Made by a program: the position numbers and the translations under genes
NCBI GenBank assembly: GCA_963724385.1
Contig: CAVRUJ010000001.1
Coordinates: 1,674,001 to 1,738,000, forward strand
Length of the DNA: 64,000 nt
DNA from: DASXQK01 sp963724385
GTDB taxonomy: Bacteria; Pseudomonadota; Alphaproteobacteria; Dongiales; Dongiaceae
Direction of reading: 5' to 3'
In this document: positions 1 through 9,024 of the stretch, in pieces
Position numbering within the stretch: the stretch's first letter is position 1
How the letters are laid out: every line of letters starts with the position of its first letter
The notes under the pieces: generated by a model
Database searches by the model: none
What the model saw: only the letters and a program-made list of their open reading frames with translations
What the model was told of the DNA's origin: nothing

Positions 1-95
1 CGGGCAAGCGGTTCCCGCATACGCCGGAAATCCGCCACCAGATCGTCATGCGTCACCATAGGTCGCTCCGTCGGATAGACAGATACCGTTGTCAT
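1..95 (-). CDS. Possible 5' end of an unknown protein, cut by the window edge
   Basis: On the minus strand an open frame runs from an ATG at 95 to the window edge, starting MTTVSVYPTERPMVTHDDL and continuing with charged residues. A second in-frame ATG is at 59. No clear Shine-Dalgarno sequence precedes either. Only about 31 codons are visible and I do not recognise the family. It is reported because the frame stays open to the edge and its composition looks protein-like. It could equally be chance. Confidence 0.3.
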   Translation of the reverse strand, partial: MTTVSVYPTERPMVTHDDLVADFRRMREPLA

Positions 96-482
96 ATAGG
101 AGCGGGGGCGATGAATTGCGCTGACCGAGGCCCTACAGCTACGAGTTGGCCCCGGGCCTAGATAAGGCCAGATGGAAACCGTCGAGATCGTGTTCTTCGC
201 AGGCGACGAGAACTACGCCCGCCGGCCGATTTATCTGGGCAGTACACCAGTCTTGTACCAGATAGTCGATCGCCATCGCTATTTGTGTGCTGTACGGCAC
301 ATCCAAGGATTCGATTGTCGGCTAGTAGTGGTATCTCAAGGTGAACCCCGGCCAGCGTACCAGCGGTGCGCCATGCCACAGAAGACTTAGCGAAGTTCGC
401 CGTGGCCGCATCGGCGCGGCGCCTGCCTCAGTGCTTCCGGCTGCAATTGCCGCGGAGCCGATCCCGATAAAGGTGGATTACA
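96..482. other. Intergenic region, nothing convincing
   Basis: About 390 nt between a possible partial gene and the RcnB-domain gene. A 72-codon plus-strand frame starting at 172 has no good ribosome site and no recognisable motif, so it is not called. The final 20 nt hold the AAAGGTGG ribosome site of the next gene. Confidence 0.5.
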
Positions 483-1376
483 ATGATGAAAAATACGGTG
501 AAAACTCTCAAACGGCTTGGCCTGATGTCGAGCGTGGGGCTAATCGCGATTTCCACGTCGAGCTTCGCCAACCCATCCGGACAGGCCAACTCGCCTGTTG
601 TGAGCGCGAATCTGCAAGTCGCTGACGCACAGCAGCCACCGAAGAAGCTGCCCCCGCCGCAGCCAAAGCAGCAGCAGACCCAGCAGCAAAAGCAACCACT
701 ACAGCCGCCAAGGCAGCCGTCACAGCAGCAGGCCCAACAGCAGAAGCAACCGCTACAGCAGCCAGGGCAGCCGCTCCAGCAGCAGGCCCAGCAGCAGAAG
801 CAACCGCTACAGCAGCCAGGGCAGCCGCTCCAGCAGCAGGCCCAGCAGCAGAAGCAGCCGCTGCAGCAGCCAAAGCTGCCGCTCCAGCAGCAGGCCCAAC
901 AGCAGAAGCAACCACTACAGCAGCCAAGGCAGCCGTTACAGCAGCAGGCCCAGCAGCAGAAGCAGCCGCTGCAGCAGGCGAAGCAGCCGCTGCAGCAGCA
1001 GTCCCAGCAGCAGCAAAGCCAGCAGGGCCATCGCTACGATTGGGCCACGTATCAGCCAGGTCATCGCCCGCCGCAGGCACAGCAATATAGCCAAAACTTC
1101 GACCCGCGCCCCTTCCAGACCAATCGGGACGCCGAACGCAGCTATCACTCGCAGCCCTATGTGCAACCAGAAGGCTGGTACAGCCGGCGGTGGGTCTATG
1201 GCGAGACCCTGCCTACCGCATTCTGGGGCCGTACTTATTGGCTGAGCAGCTACTGGGATTACGGACTGATGGACCCACCCTATGGCTACGTATGGGTGCG
1301 CGATGGCTTCGACGCCTTGTTGATCGATGTCGAGACCGGGCAAATTCTCAGTGTCACATACGGGGTGTTTGCGTAG
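483..1376 (+). CDS. Secreted Gln/Pro-repeat protein with C-terminal RcnB-like domain
   Basis: A 297-aa exported protein. Residues 1-29 form a signal peptide ending SSFA. Residues about 60-180 are almost only Gln, Pro, Lys, Leu and Ala in an 18-residue tandem repeat. Residues about 228-297 match the RcnB family pattern: GWY, then LP, an aromatic YW-x-Y region, DPPYGYVWVRDG, an LLIDVETGQI strand, and a terminal YGVFA. RcnB proteins are periplasmic; E. coli RcnB takes part in Ni/Co homeostasis, but many alphaproteobacterial members have no assigned metal. The long Q-rich spacer is unusual and may hold the domain away from the membrane. ATG at 483 or 486 follows AAAGGTGG. No efflux pump gene is adjacent, so a metal role is not supported by context. 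Confidence 0.8.
   Translation: MMKNTVKTLKRLGLMSSVGLIAISTSSFANPSGQANSPVVSANLQVADAQQPPKKLPPPQPKQQQTQQQKQPLQPPRQPSQQQAQQQKQPLQQPGQPLQQQAQQQKQPLQQPGQPLQQQAQQQKQPLQQPKLPLQQQAQQQKQPLQQPRQPLQQQAQQQKQPLQQAKQPLQQQSQQQQSQQGHRYDWATYQPGHRPPQAQQYSQNFDPRPFQTNRDAERSYHSQPYVQPEGWYSRRWVYGETLPTAFWGRTYWLSSYWDYGLMDPPYGYVWVRDGFDALLIDVETGQILSVTYGVFA
664..1017 (+). repeat. 54-nt in-frame tandem repeats (Q-rich)
   Basis: About six near-identical 54-nt units encode the 18-residue pattern QQAQQQKQPLQQPxQPLQ. They vary at only a few positions (PG, PK, PR, AK). The units are long enough to allow slippage or unequal recombination, so length variation between strains is expected. The antisense strand is also open here, encoding an Ala-rich frame as a by-product of CAG/CTG-rich composition. 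Confidence 0.85.
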
Positions 1377-1539
1377 CCCCATCACCTCAACGGAGGGCAC
1401 TGCGGAAATATGTGTCTCAACGGTCTGGATGACGAACTGACGGCGGCTGCTCGGCTGGCTCTCTTCAGGACGGGCGCTATCAAGGAGTGTGGCCGCCATC
1501 AGGAGGTGAATATTCGGCTTGGCGACCACGATGCCGAGC

Positions 1540-1614
1540 GAGACGACTATAACCACCGCCGACCCCACTCTTCGCTCGGCTATCGGCCGCCGGCTCCAGG
1601 AGCCTGGCTTAACT
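1540..1614 (+). pseudogene. IS3-type transposase C-terminal remnant
   Basis: The frame around 1540-1614 reads DYNHRRPHSSLGYRPPAP, the hallmark C-terminal signature of IS3/IS481-type DDE transposases (integrase core, last segment). No upstream DDE catalytic region is present in any frame, so this is a scrap of a lost insertion sequence. The rest of 1377-1848, including a sequence rich in GGCCGG-type runs, holds no recognisable gene. Confidence 0.75.
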
Positions 1615-1848
1615 TACCGGCGGACACCCGCTCCGCTTCGCCAGTGCTCCGCGGGGGTCCGGCTGACCCAAAAGTTCGTTCTGCTGTTACATAGAACCCG
1701 GCTGCGCACTCGGGGGCCGGTCACCTTGCTCCCGGCCCGACAGGGCGACAATAGCATTCCACGGCGGCAAAGCCGCTGAGGCTCTTTGCCCGAACAATCC
1801 CCGACACAGCGACGCCACTTGCCAGCCAGGTTTCCAGCTTTGAACTGC

Positions 1849-3075
1849 CTAGCTGCGGGCCACGCAGTCATTGGGCGCCGGAGCCCTGTCGAACCGATCG
1901 CGAATCCAGGCCGCCGCGGCCGCCGCGCTGTTCTCGCCGGCGGTCATGTGGCCCAGTCCGGCAGCCTTCGCGAATTGCACGGTCTCGCCGCGCTTGCACA
2001 AGGCTTCGACGAAGGCGGCAGTCACCAAAGACGACACGATCTTGTCGGCATCGCCCTGGACGATATACAGCGGGGCGCGGATCGGCGCATGACCCGGCGA
2101 GTTGCGAGAGAGCAGCTCGTGCCATGGTTCGGCCGTCGCCGGATCGGCAATGAGGAATCCGGCGTCGAACTCCGCCTCATCGACGGAGATGAGAAGCTTG
2201 TCGCCCAGACTCTCAGCGCAGTCGCCGGCAACGCGGTCCACAATCGGAAGGGCCTTTTCGGCGACGACGGCCTGGAGCGGGGTGCCGTAGAGGCGCGACC
2301 AGGACAAGAGCGCATAGGAGGCGATGATGTTGCCTGCCGGGGAGCCGATGTCGGCCTTTATGATGGTGGCGAGGTCCGTGGGCGGCGCAGCGGCGGCGAC
2401 GCCGACTAGTTGGAGCTCAGGCGCATAACTCCGCGCGATCTGTCCGGCGAACAAGGCGGCATGGCCGCCCTGCGATTGACCCCAGAGGGCGTAGCGCCCG
2501 CCCGTCGCGGCCTGGGGCAATCGGCGGACAGCGCGCACGCTGTCCAGCAGCGCGCGACCCTCGCTGATGCCGACGAGATAGGAGGGCGGGCCGGCCACGC
2601 CGAGACCCGGATAGTCGCTTGCCACCACCACATAACCGTCGGCGAGCAGCGGCGACAGACCGAGAATAGTCGAGAAGACATTGCCGGCCATCGAGGGCGC
2701 GCAATTCGCCGCCACTCCGGTCGTCGAGTGGCCCCAAGCGACCACCCCTCGACCGCCCGCGGGCGGGATGCCCTCCGGGACGATGACGACGCCGGAGATA
2801 ACCAGAGGCCGGCCATCGAGACCGGTCGAGACATAGAGGATGCGCCAAGCCTTGGCGCCGTCCGGCGCGCCGGCCAGGGGATCGGATCGAAGAATGTCGC
2901 CCGGCCTGGCGCTGGCCGACAATGGATCGGGTTGATAGAAGGGGTCTGGCTTGTCCGGTGTGGCGCAAGCAGTGAGACCGAGCGCCACGGGCGCCGACAG
3001 GAGTGCAGACCGCATCATGCAGAACCATGATGGCGAAGTGTCGGGCCGCAACCTCGACGGGACCCCTCCGCGCAT
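1849..3075 (-). CDS. Secretory lipase / alpha-beta hydrolase lipoprotein
   Basis: An alpha/beta hydrolase of the secretory lipase (LIP) type. The chosen ATG at 3075 is preceded by GGGAGAAGGGC; a longer frame reaches 3186. The N-terminus carries a hydrophobic stretch ending in an LTAC lipobox (Cys about residue 37), so it is probably exported and lipidated. The nucleophile elbow is WGQSQGGHAA at about residue 200. Asp in QGDADK (about 341) and His in GLGHMTAG (about 375) complete a plausible triad. The SDYPGLGVAGPPSYLVG segment is typical of LIP enzymes. The likely role is hydrolysis of lipids or esters outside the cytoplasm; the substrate is unknown. It is not in an operon. Confidence 0.8.
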   Translation of the reverse strand: MRGGVPSRLRPDTSPSWFCMMRSALLSAPVALGLTACATPDKPDPFYQPDPLSASARPGDILRSDPLAGAPDGAKAWRILYVSTGLDGRPLVISGVVIVPEGIPPAGGRGVVAWGHSTTGVAANCAPSMAGNVFSTILGLSPLLADGYVVVASDYPGLGVAGPPSYLVGISEGRALLDSVRAVRRLPQAATGGRYALWGQSQGGHAALFAGQIARSYAPELQLVGVAAAAPPTDLATIIKADIGSPAGNIIASYALLSWSRLYGTPLQAVVAEKALPIVDRVAGDCAESLGDKLLISVDEAEFDAGFLIADPATAEPWHELLSRNSPGHAPIRAPLYIVQGDADKIVSSLVTAAFVEALCKRGETVQFAKAAGLGHMTAGENSAAAAAAWIRDRFDRAPAPNDCVARS

Positions 3076-4057
3076 GCCCTTCTCCCGTTGCGGCCCGCTT
3101 GCGCCGCGCCGCAAGTTGATGTCAAGAACGGTCTTCTCGGCGCATCCCATTGCGTGTCTGGTGACGCCAAAGGCCGTATTGCGCACGGCTAGTTGCGGCG
3201 TCCGGCGACGGCCGAACTATCCTTCGCCGCCGGGCGCATTTTCCTCTCAGGCCAAGCATTCACGTCTGTGTCGCGGGTAGAATTCTAGACCGCCATCTGC
3301 TTACCGTCAGCCATCGTGATTTCGATAGGGTAAGTCTAGGTCATTCTGGGAGACTAGGTGAATGGCTGCCGTTCCCACGCCCTGCCTTATCTTTATACAG
3401 GGTGCTCGTATGCCCGGGCATTCCCGTTGTCTTGGTAAGACGATAGCTTTTTGATCGAGATCAATCAGAGTCGCTGCGCCACGGGCTTCGGGGTTGCGGC
3501 AGGGTTACTCGCCAGAGTTGAGACATTAGATACTGAACCGGCAGGCAGACTATTTGTCGCGTTGCCATCACTCGGACCGCGTCGGCGCTGGCTCTGCCTC
3601 TGCTCAAGTTCACTGACGTCTTCGGGAGCTAAGTCTTTCTCCATACTTCTAATCATAGCCGACTGAAAGGCCATTCGCTGTTCAAGAATGCACACAGAAT
3701 CGGTCCCACAAACAGATGCACCCGCACCAACGAAATGTTTTTGTCAGCGCGTGTAGATGCGGCTACCGGATGGACGTGCATTGCCGGCGCTGCGAGCGGA
3801 GCGCGACGATAGATGCCTTCCAAAGATCTCAATGCGGGTTGCTCATCGGCCTCGGCCGTCACCATGTGAGCCGAGAAAGATCTGCCGGTAGGCATTGCGC
3901 AGCTTTTGAAAGCATAGTGACCAACGGTAGTGTTGGCGGCGGGCGTTGCTGCGTTGCGGTCAATTTCCAGACCGCTCGGCCGACGCTTGACTCCTACCTG
4001 TTGTGGAGGCTAGCCGATTGAAGCGAAGGGGCGGATATCCACGTACTGCCTCGAGCA
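3076..4057. other. Long intergenic region with one anaerobox, no convincing gene
   Basis: Nearly 1 kb without a supported gene. Short frames (for example 3465-3695 minus and 3716-4021 plus) lack ribosome sites and recognisable motifs. The only clear element is the TTGAT-N4-ATCAA palindrome at 3451-3464. The stretch may be the residue of a decayed gene. Confidence 0.5.
3451..3464. promoter_or_regulatory. Perfect FNR/FixK-type anaerobox
   Basis: TTGATCGAGATCAA is a perfect TTGAT-N4-ATCAA dyad, the binding consensus of FNR/FixK/DNR regulators. It lies 376 nt upstream of the lipase start and has no good plus-strand gene immediately downstream, so its target is unclear. It may be orphaned by gene loss or be a chance match. 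Confidence 0.45.
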
Positions 4058-4294
4058 TCACATCGCCAGTTTGGGGAATGCCCCTGGTGCGGTGACGACA
4101 AGACCTTGGGGTCCCGCCTGACCGGCGTTCGCTTCGACGGTGAAAAATCGAGGCACCCCCAGGGCAAATCCACCCGATTCGAGCACGGAAATCGGCTGGC
4201 TCTGAGCTATCAGCGCGCCTCCGACCAGGCCAGCGCTAAGGGCTGCTGGGCAGACGACGCATGAGATTGCGCAATGGACGATGAACCTGCGCAT
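4058..4294 (-). CDS. Possible small secreted protein, unknown
   Basis: The last 78 codons of a longer minus-strand frame start MRRFIVHCAISCVVCPAALS, which resembles a signal peptide, followed by a mature part of about 45 residues rich in Gly, Ala and Val. The ATG at 4294 has only a weak upstream GGGCAGG. The frame extends upstream to 4837, but that part has poor composition and is probably not translated. No family recognised. Confidence 0.35.
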   Translation of the reverse strand: MRRFIVHCAISCVVCPAALSAGLVGGALIAQSQPISVLESGGFALGVPRFFTVEANAGQAGPQGLVVTAPGAFPKLAM

Positions 4295-5324
4295 TCGCCT
4301 GCCCGCCGATCCAGGACCCGCAAGAGCCGATGTGTCGCGATTGATCTTGGCTCGTCTATCGCTGCTCTCCGCACAGCCGACGTTCGGCACCGCATCCGCC
4401 GCTATAGTTCGCCTTTTCCCAAAAGTTGGCTGCCGATCCGACCGCCAGAAATCGGACGGATAGACCGTTGCGGACACCGACGTGGAGGGCGAATCGAGAA
4501 GCAGACTTCGCGATACAACGGTCATGATCAATCTCTTTGATGAGTTGATGGAAGCCACTCCGCCGGCCGGCGCGCTCGCGCCAATTCCGGCGACCTCATT
4601 TGTAGAAGCCAAAGAGGGCAGCCCGCTGTTCAGAATGATACGGGTGATGCCAAGGGATGAAAGAAATCCGCTCGTCGCCCGGCCGATGGAGATCCTTTGC
4701 CGGAGGATTCTATTGGCTGGTTGCCAGACGGCCTCGCCTGCGCAACCTGTGAGCCGGCTTACAGGCAGGCTGCGAGGCCTCTGAGGGCTTGGTGGAGAGA
4801 AAGGCCCCGCCAGAGGGGTCCAGCCGGGCCTAGCCATGCATGGTGTTGCGCGCGGCCTCCCATTAAGGGAGGTTGCATCTAAAGTGGGGAACAGCTCGCC
4901 GCTTTCAACTCACGAATTGGCAAGGAGCGTTCGTAGCCCCGGATCACGGTCCCCGAGGAGCGGTGGGTGCACAATGCCGGAAAAGCTTGGCCGAGCGACG
5001 CCCCGCTTTTATTGCACCTAGACGTGACCAGAGATTCATGTCGACGGCTATCGTGAGGGGTTTGGGCTTGTCTTGCCTCAAGCCTCGAGATGCTGAGGTT
5101 CCTGTCCTTGCTGGTGTCAACGAATGAGAATGATCCCCAAACCAACTTTTCATATCCCACTCACCGCGGGGCAAACGTCGATGATCGGCGAAACCGCCGC
5201 CGTCTGAAAATTCCCAAATATCGAGTCAAATCGAGAAAATACAAAATATGGGTTTCGGTGTGTTAAAGCACCAATTGCCCTCCGAATACGCAGTCAACAG
5301 TGGGAAGGCCGACTGGCTCCCCGG
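4295..5324. other. Gene-poor stretch, nothing convincing
   Basis: About 1 kb in which all frames are short or have untypical composition, without ribosome sites or motifs. The part around 5200-5290 is AT-rich compared with the rest of the window. I see no RNA gene, repeat or mobile element here. Confidence 0.5.
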
Positions 5325-5501
5325 TCAGTCTCCCCGTAGAGAGTCCTGAAGAATCTGCGCATCGCGCAGGTAAGAGCCGCAATGGCAGCGCCAATCGTTG
5401 GCAGGCGTCGCCTTGACTTTGATGGTTGCATCGGCAGCCACCACGAGGTCCGCCGGGGCAGCCAAAGCGACCCGACGCGAAAAGAAATTGAACTTGCCCA
5501 T
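5325..5501 (-). CDS. Small ORF with strong ribosome site; possibly a truncated exported protein
   Basis: A 58-codon frame starting MGKFNFFSRRVALAAPADL. The ATG at 5501 is preceded by GAGGAGGAGTATCC, one of the best ribosome sites in this part of the window. The N-terminus (Arg-Arg, hydrophobic core, VVAADA) resembles the export signal of alphaproteobacterial outer-membrane or small periplasmic proteins, but the rest is too short for a known domain. It may be a gene cut short by a frameshift or deletion. Confidence 0.4.
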   Translation of the reverse strand: MGKFNFFSRRVALAAPADLVVAADATIKVKATPANDWRCHCGSYLRDAQILQDSLRGD

Positions 5502-5646
5502 GGATACTCCTCCTCGGGGGCTTGGGGCGGATATGACAGCAACAGCCGCCAAGAACCCCAGTGAGGCAGCGGCCGGGGCAGGATTGCGACTTAGCTCTGC
5601 CCCGACGACGCCATCTTTAATCGGACCGGTTCCGATCGCCTTGCCG

Positions 5647-5985
5647 CTATTGAATGTTGATCTGCAAACCTGGTCCAGGCTGCGGAGCATAGTAATAAAC
5701 GGGCGGCTGCTGCTGGTAATAAACGCGCGGTTGCTGCTGGTCGTAGTAGCGCTGCTGATCATAACCGTAGCCATTGTTGTGGCTGTAGCCGTCTCTATTC
5801 CTGTCCCAATTTCTGTCGCCATTGTTATCTCGGTTGTTATTCTGCCACTGGTTTTGGTGCTGCCAATCCTGATTGCCATTGTCCGCCAACGCGGCTGTTA
5901 GCGGAATCGCCCCCGCCGTTACGACCAAGACAGCCACTGACGCAGCTAGAGCGATTTTGCGGGGAAGATTGGTGAAGTTGGACAC
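5647..5985 (-). CDS. Small secreted Asn/Gln/Tyr-rich protein
   Basis: A 112-aa protein. The start is GTG at 5985 with GGGAG upstream. Residues 1-35 form a signal peptide ending in LTAALA. The mature part is low-complexity: NQDWQHQNQWQNNN, then alternating Asn/Asp/Arg, then Tyr/Gln/Pro with repeated QQP and YYYAP. Such prion-like or adhesin-like compositions occur in small secreted alphaproteobacterial proteins of unknown function. Reads on other frames are shadows caused by the biased codons. No operon partner. Confidence 0.7.
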   Translation of the reverse strand: MSNFTNLPRKIALAASVAVLVVTAGAIPLTAALADNGNQDWQHQNQWQNNNRDNNGDRNWDRNRDGYSHNNGYGYDQQRYYDQQQPRVYYQQQPPVYYYAPQPGPGLQINIQ

Positions 5986-6285
5986 AGTGTATCTCCCGGA
6001 TGTGAGGCTGATGAAATCAAGGGCTGGGAAAGAAGGCCATTGGCCTCAAGGAACCTCGGTGAGGCGACGATTAACATGTCGCGCTAAATCTTGTTATGTA
6101 AATGGTGCGGAAAAATCTAATTACAAGTTAATAAAACCACGACGTTTATAATAAAATGTATAGAATTGCACACAGTAAGTTAGAGGCAAACGCGCTGAAT
6201 TGGGTACCAAATATTTGGGCGAGAAGCGACCGGTTGCCGCGACGACCGGAGAGTTGACGCCGGGCATGAGATCCGCCCCGCCCGT
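5986..6285. other. AT-rich intergenic region
   Basis: 300 nt between the Asn/Gln-rich gene and the broken amidase. The part 6080-6180 is markedly AT-rich for this genome and may hold the promoter of the 5985 gene. Beyond the amidase stop codon, the minus-strand reading frame continues open for some 40 codons with protein-like sequence (DLMPGVNSPVVAATGRF). Confidence 0.4.
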
Positions 6286-6606
6286 CTAGCTGTGGAAAAG
6301 CAAGCATCCCGCGGTGGTGGGAAAGCCCAGCATGTCCATCGTGTCCTTGATCACGACGGGCACGCCGGCGAGCGGCCCCAAGGCCTCGCCCGCGGCGCGG
6401 CGCTTGTCGATCGCACGGGCATCGGCGAGGGTTTCGGGATTGAGGAAGATGATCGCGTTGTAGCGCGGGTTGCACGCCGAGATCCTCTCGAGGCTGGCCT
6501 CAGTCAGCGTCTCCGCCGTGAAGGCACGGCTCGCAAAGCCGGCTTGCACCTGCTCGACGGTGAGTTCGGCGAGCTCGATGGAGCGGGCGGTGCCTTGATC
6601 GTTCAT
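6286..6606 (-). pseudogene. Truncated amidase-signature enzyme (N-terminal part)
   Basis: 106 codons match the N-terminus of amidase-signature hydrolases: an ELTVEQVQAGF helix, LERISACNPRYNAI, then PLAGVPVVIKDTMDMLGFPTTAG, in which the Lys of VIKD is the first member of the Ser-Ser-Lys triad. The frame ends at a TAG directly after GCLLFHS. The glycine/serine-rich core carrying the two catalytic serines (about 350 further residues in intact enzymes) is absent, so the gene cannot be functional. The ATG at 6606 has AAGGAA upstream. Confidence 0.75.
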
Positions 6607-6820
6607 GATTGGGAGATTCCTTAGGGTTCGGTGCCTGTCGACATTCGCCAGGGCGGGTCGGCGGCCGGGCCGCGGAAGCTATCTAAGCAGGCCGAGCCTC
6701 ATCGCGGAAATGGATGCAGGCCTTCCCGCAAGCGCAGGCCAATCGGCTCGCCTGGCTCGCCGCACCGAATTCGGATCCATGGCCCGTTGAATTTTGCGCA
6801 GCGGCAAAACAGGATGGCGG

Positions 6821-7414
6821 ATGGCCCGTGGCGACGACAATCAGACCCATCCGCGGTTCGACACGCCGCAAGGCGACAAGCTGGAGATGGTTCGGCATTC
6901 ATCGGCTCCAGTGCCGGTCCCGCCTGTCCCTGAAGGCTACGGTCTGCGCGCGCTCGAGGCCGGCGAAGAGGCGCGCTACGCGGCGCTCTACCGGCTTGCC
7001 TTCGACGACATGACCCGATTGGCAAAGATGCCGGGCAAAACCCTGCCCGGAGCCTGCTTCGTCGTCGAGCACCTGGCGTCGCGCCGGCTCGTCGCATCAT
7101 GCCGCGGTTACTACGGCAAAGGGCGTCCCCGCCATCCGGAGGGGGGCCAGCTCACCTGGCTCGTCGTCGATCCGGCGCATGGCCGGAAGGGGCTCGGCAC
7201 CATCGTCGCGGCGACCGTGACCAATCGCCTAGCCCAGGAGGGTTACGAAAGGCCGTATCTGCGCACCGACGATGTGCGGCTTCCGGCGATTTCAATCTAC
7301 CTTCGCCTCGGCTGGCAACCCGATTTCTACACGCCGGATATGCACGGAAGGTGGGAGCGCGTCTTCGCCGCGCTGGGCCAATCCGGAATGGCCGAAGGAT
7401 TTGCCGGACCGTGA
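6821..7414 (+). CDS. GNAT-family N-acetyltransferase
   Basis: About 197 aa. The central segment LTWLVVDPAHGRKGLGTIVAATVTNRLAQEGY is the GNAT acetyl-CoA site: beta-4 strand, then the R/Q-x-x-G-x-G/A loop as RKGLG, then helix 3. The downstream LPAISIYLRLGWQPDF is the usual N-x-x-A-x-x-x-Y-x-x-x-GF equivalent. ATG at 6821 follows AGGATGG; the frame also allows a TTG at 6794 and an ATG at 6887. The substrate cannot be told from sequence. The following gene is also a GNAT, about 95 nt downstream on the same strand. Confidence 0.8.
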   Translation: MARGDDNQTHPRFDTPQGDKLEMVRHSSAPVPVPPVPEGYGLRALEAGEEARYAALYRLAFDDMTRLAKMPGKTLPGACFVVEHLASRRLVASCRGYYGKGRPRHPEGGQLTWLVVDPAHGRKGLGTIVAATVTNRLAQEGYERPYLRTDDVRLPAISIYLRLGWQPDFYTPDMHGRWERVFAALGQSGMAEGFAGP

Positions 7415-7508
7415 TCCCGCGCCATAGAAGCAGCGTCGAACCGATGAACTGTCATCGAATTCCAGGCTAAACTCCCGCAACCAAGATGGATAAGGCGGAG
7501 CGGTACGC

Positions 7509-8072
7509 GTGCAGGAAGGTATTGCAACGATCCTGGTGCGGCCCTCGACCGAAGAGGACGTGCCGGCGATGCTCGACATCTACAGGCACCACATCCAGCG
7601 CGGCCTTGGCGACTTCGAGCTCGAGCCGTTGCACCCCGAAGACGTCAAGCGCCGGCGCAAGAACATGCTGAAGCGCCGGCTGCCCCATCTCGTTGCCGAG
7701 CAGGGCGGCGAGATAGTTGGCTATGCCTATGCGGTGCCCTTCCGCAAGCGGCCCGCGTATCGCTTTGCGGTCAAGAATTCGATCTATGTGCATAAGGACC
7801 ATTTGCACTCCGGCATCGGACGCCGCCTGCTGCCGGCACTGATCGAGGCGTGTGCCGCTGCGGGCTATCGCCAGATGATCGCCTACATAGACGCGCTGAA
7901 CACGCCCTCGATCCAATTGCACGAGGCCAATGAATTTCAACGGGTCGGCATTCTGCGGGACGTGAGTTTCAAGTTCGGCCGCTGGGCCGACAGCGTCCTC
8001 ATGCAACGTGCTCTGGGACCAGGCAGCTCCCTCTTGCCCGACACGGGCGAGGGCAAGAAAGACCACGCTTGA
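7509..8072 (+). CDS. GNAT acetyltransferase, phosphinothricin-acetyltransferase-like
   Basis: 187 aa starting at GTG 7509 behind GGCGGAG. The pattern ILVRPSTEEDVPAMLDIY at the start, VGYAYAVPFRKRPAYRF, then SIYVHKDHLHSGIGRRLLPALIEAC and HEANEFQRVGILRDVSFKFGRWADSVLMQR follow the Pat/MddA-type N-acetyltransferases that acylate phosphinothricin, methionine sulfoximine or related amino acids. The Q/R-x-x-G-x-G loop is HSGIGRR. The true substrate is uncertain, since chromosomal members often act on amino-acid analogues. It probably shares a transcript with the preceding GNAT. Confidence 0.8.
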   Translation: MQEGIATILVRPSTEEDVPAMLDIYRHHIQRGLGDFELEPLHPEDVKRRRKNMLKRRLPHLVAEQGGEIVGYAYAVPFRKRPAYRFAVKNSIYVHKDHLHSGIGRRLLPALIEACAAAGYRQMIAYIDALNTPSIQLHEANEFQRVGILRDVSFKFGRWADSVLMQRALGPGSSLLPDTGEGKKDHA

Positions 8073-8226
8073 GAACTTTAGGTCTCCGACAAACCGGCGA
8101 TCCTTGACAAACGCCCGCCTACCCGGCGTGACGTTCTCCCTTGTCCCGCTTGCCGGCAAACCTCAATCGGCGCATGATTCAAACAGGCAAATCGGGCATC
8201 CGAGGGATGCGAGTTCCCGTTCCCGG

Positions 8227-9024
8227 GTGGTGGCATTGAGGACCTGGATCGCTTTTCTCCTCGCGGCGGCGCTTTTCTCGGGGACGGCTGCCAGCGCTGC
8301 CACGGATACGCGCCGGCTTACGGCGCAGGAGCGCGCGCTGTTCGAACGGCTCCTTTGCGACAAGCCGACGATGCAAGGGACGGACCTGACATGCGCCGGT
8401 CTTCCTGGATATCCAGGGGACACGGCGGGCGCGACACTGTCGCTCGATAGCATCGTCTACGGCTCGTTCTCGGATGCGGGAGGAGACGAGGCCTATCTGT
8501 CCTACAGTTCTTCGGTTGAGCCGCACGCCAACAACTTCGGCGGCGGCGTGCTGCTCGCACGCGCGGGCAGTTCCTGGCGGCTGGTCGATTGGTATCCGGG
8601 CGGCCAGATGGACGACTGCCTGGCGCTTACTGGAGGGGGCAAGACAAGAATGCTCTGCCTCGCCGGGTATACCGGTCAGGGCGAGGCGGACAGCTCGATC
8701 TGGGTGAGGGAGTTGCCGTTCGACCACGACAGCGCGGTGCTCAAGGCGCAGGACCAGCGCGGCATCGGCAGCGATGTCGCGCCCGAGGCTTGCGCCGATG
8801 GGGAGGCGGTGCTGCTGTCGATCGACTCGCTCAAGCGGGCGACGGATCCTGCCGCCTTCGCGGTCGCTTCGATAACATACGCCACGGCGAAGGATGCCGC
8901 GGAAGCCTGCAAACGCGGCAAGTTCGCGGATGTCAGGGAAAACAAGGGCGAGGTGAAGGTCGTCATCGAACAGGGCGCGGCGAAAGCGATCACACCCCTG
9001 CAGTTCGCGCCGACCGACTATTGA
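8227..9024 (+). CDS. Exported protein of unknown function
   Basis: About 265 aa. The open frame reaches back to 8008, but the upstream part overlaps the preceding GNAT. The signal peptide starts at GTG 8227 or 8230 (VVALRTWIAFLLAAALFSGTAASA), so a start there is preferred although the ribosome site is weak. The mature protein has paired cysteines (LLCDKPTMQGTDLTC; DDCLAL...MLCLAGY; ACADG; ACKRG), suggesting disulfides in the periplasm. No domain was recognised. It could be TTG-initiated at 8236. Confidence 0.6.
   Translation: MVALRTWIAFLLAAALFSGTAASAATDTRRLTAQERALFERLLCDKPTMQGTDLTCAGLPGYPGDTAGATLSLDSIVYGSFSDAGGDEAYLSYSSSVEPHANNFGGGVLLARAGSSWRLVDWYPGGQMDDCLALTGGGKTRMLCLAGYTGQGEADSSIWVRELPFDHDSAVLKAQDQRGIGSDVAPEACADGEAVLLSIDSLKRATDPAAFAVASITYATAKDAAEACKRGKFADVRENKGEVKVVIEQGAAKAITPLQFAPTDY

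Noticed and set aside
172..390. 72-codon plus-strand frame near the window start
   Set aside because: No ribosome site, no motif and unusual composition; could be chance.
664..1017. Repeat array considered as CRISPR
   Set aside because: Units are contiguous, in frame and without spacers, so it is a protein-coding tandem repeat.
508..1080. 190-aa Ala-rich minus-strand frame opposite the Gln repeats
   Set aside because: It is the complement of CAG-type repeats, which keeps all frames open. It has no ribosome site and no protein-like composition beyond poly-Ala.
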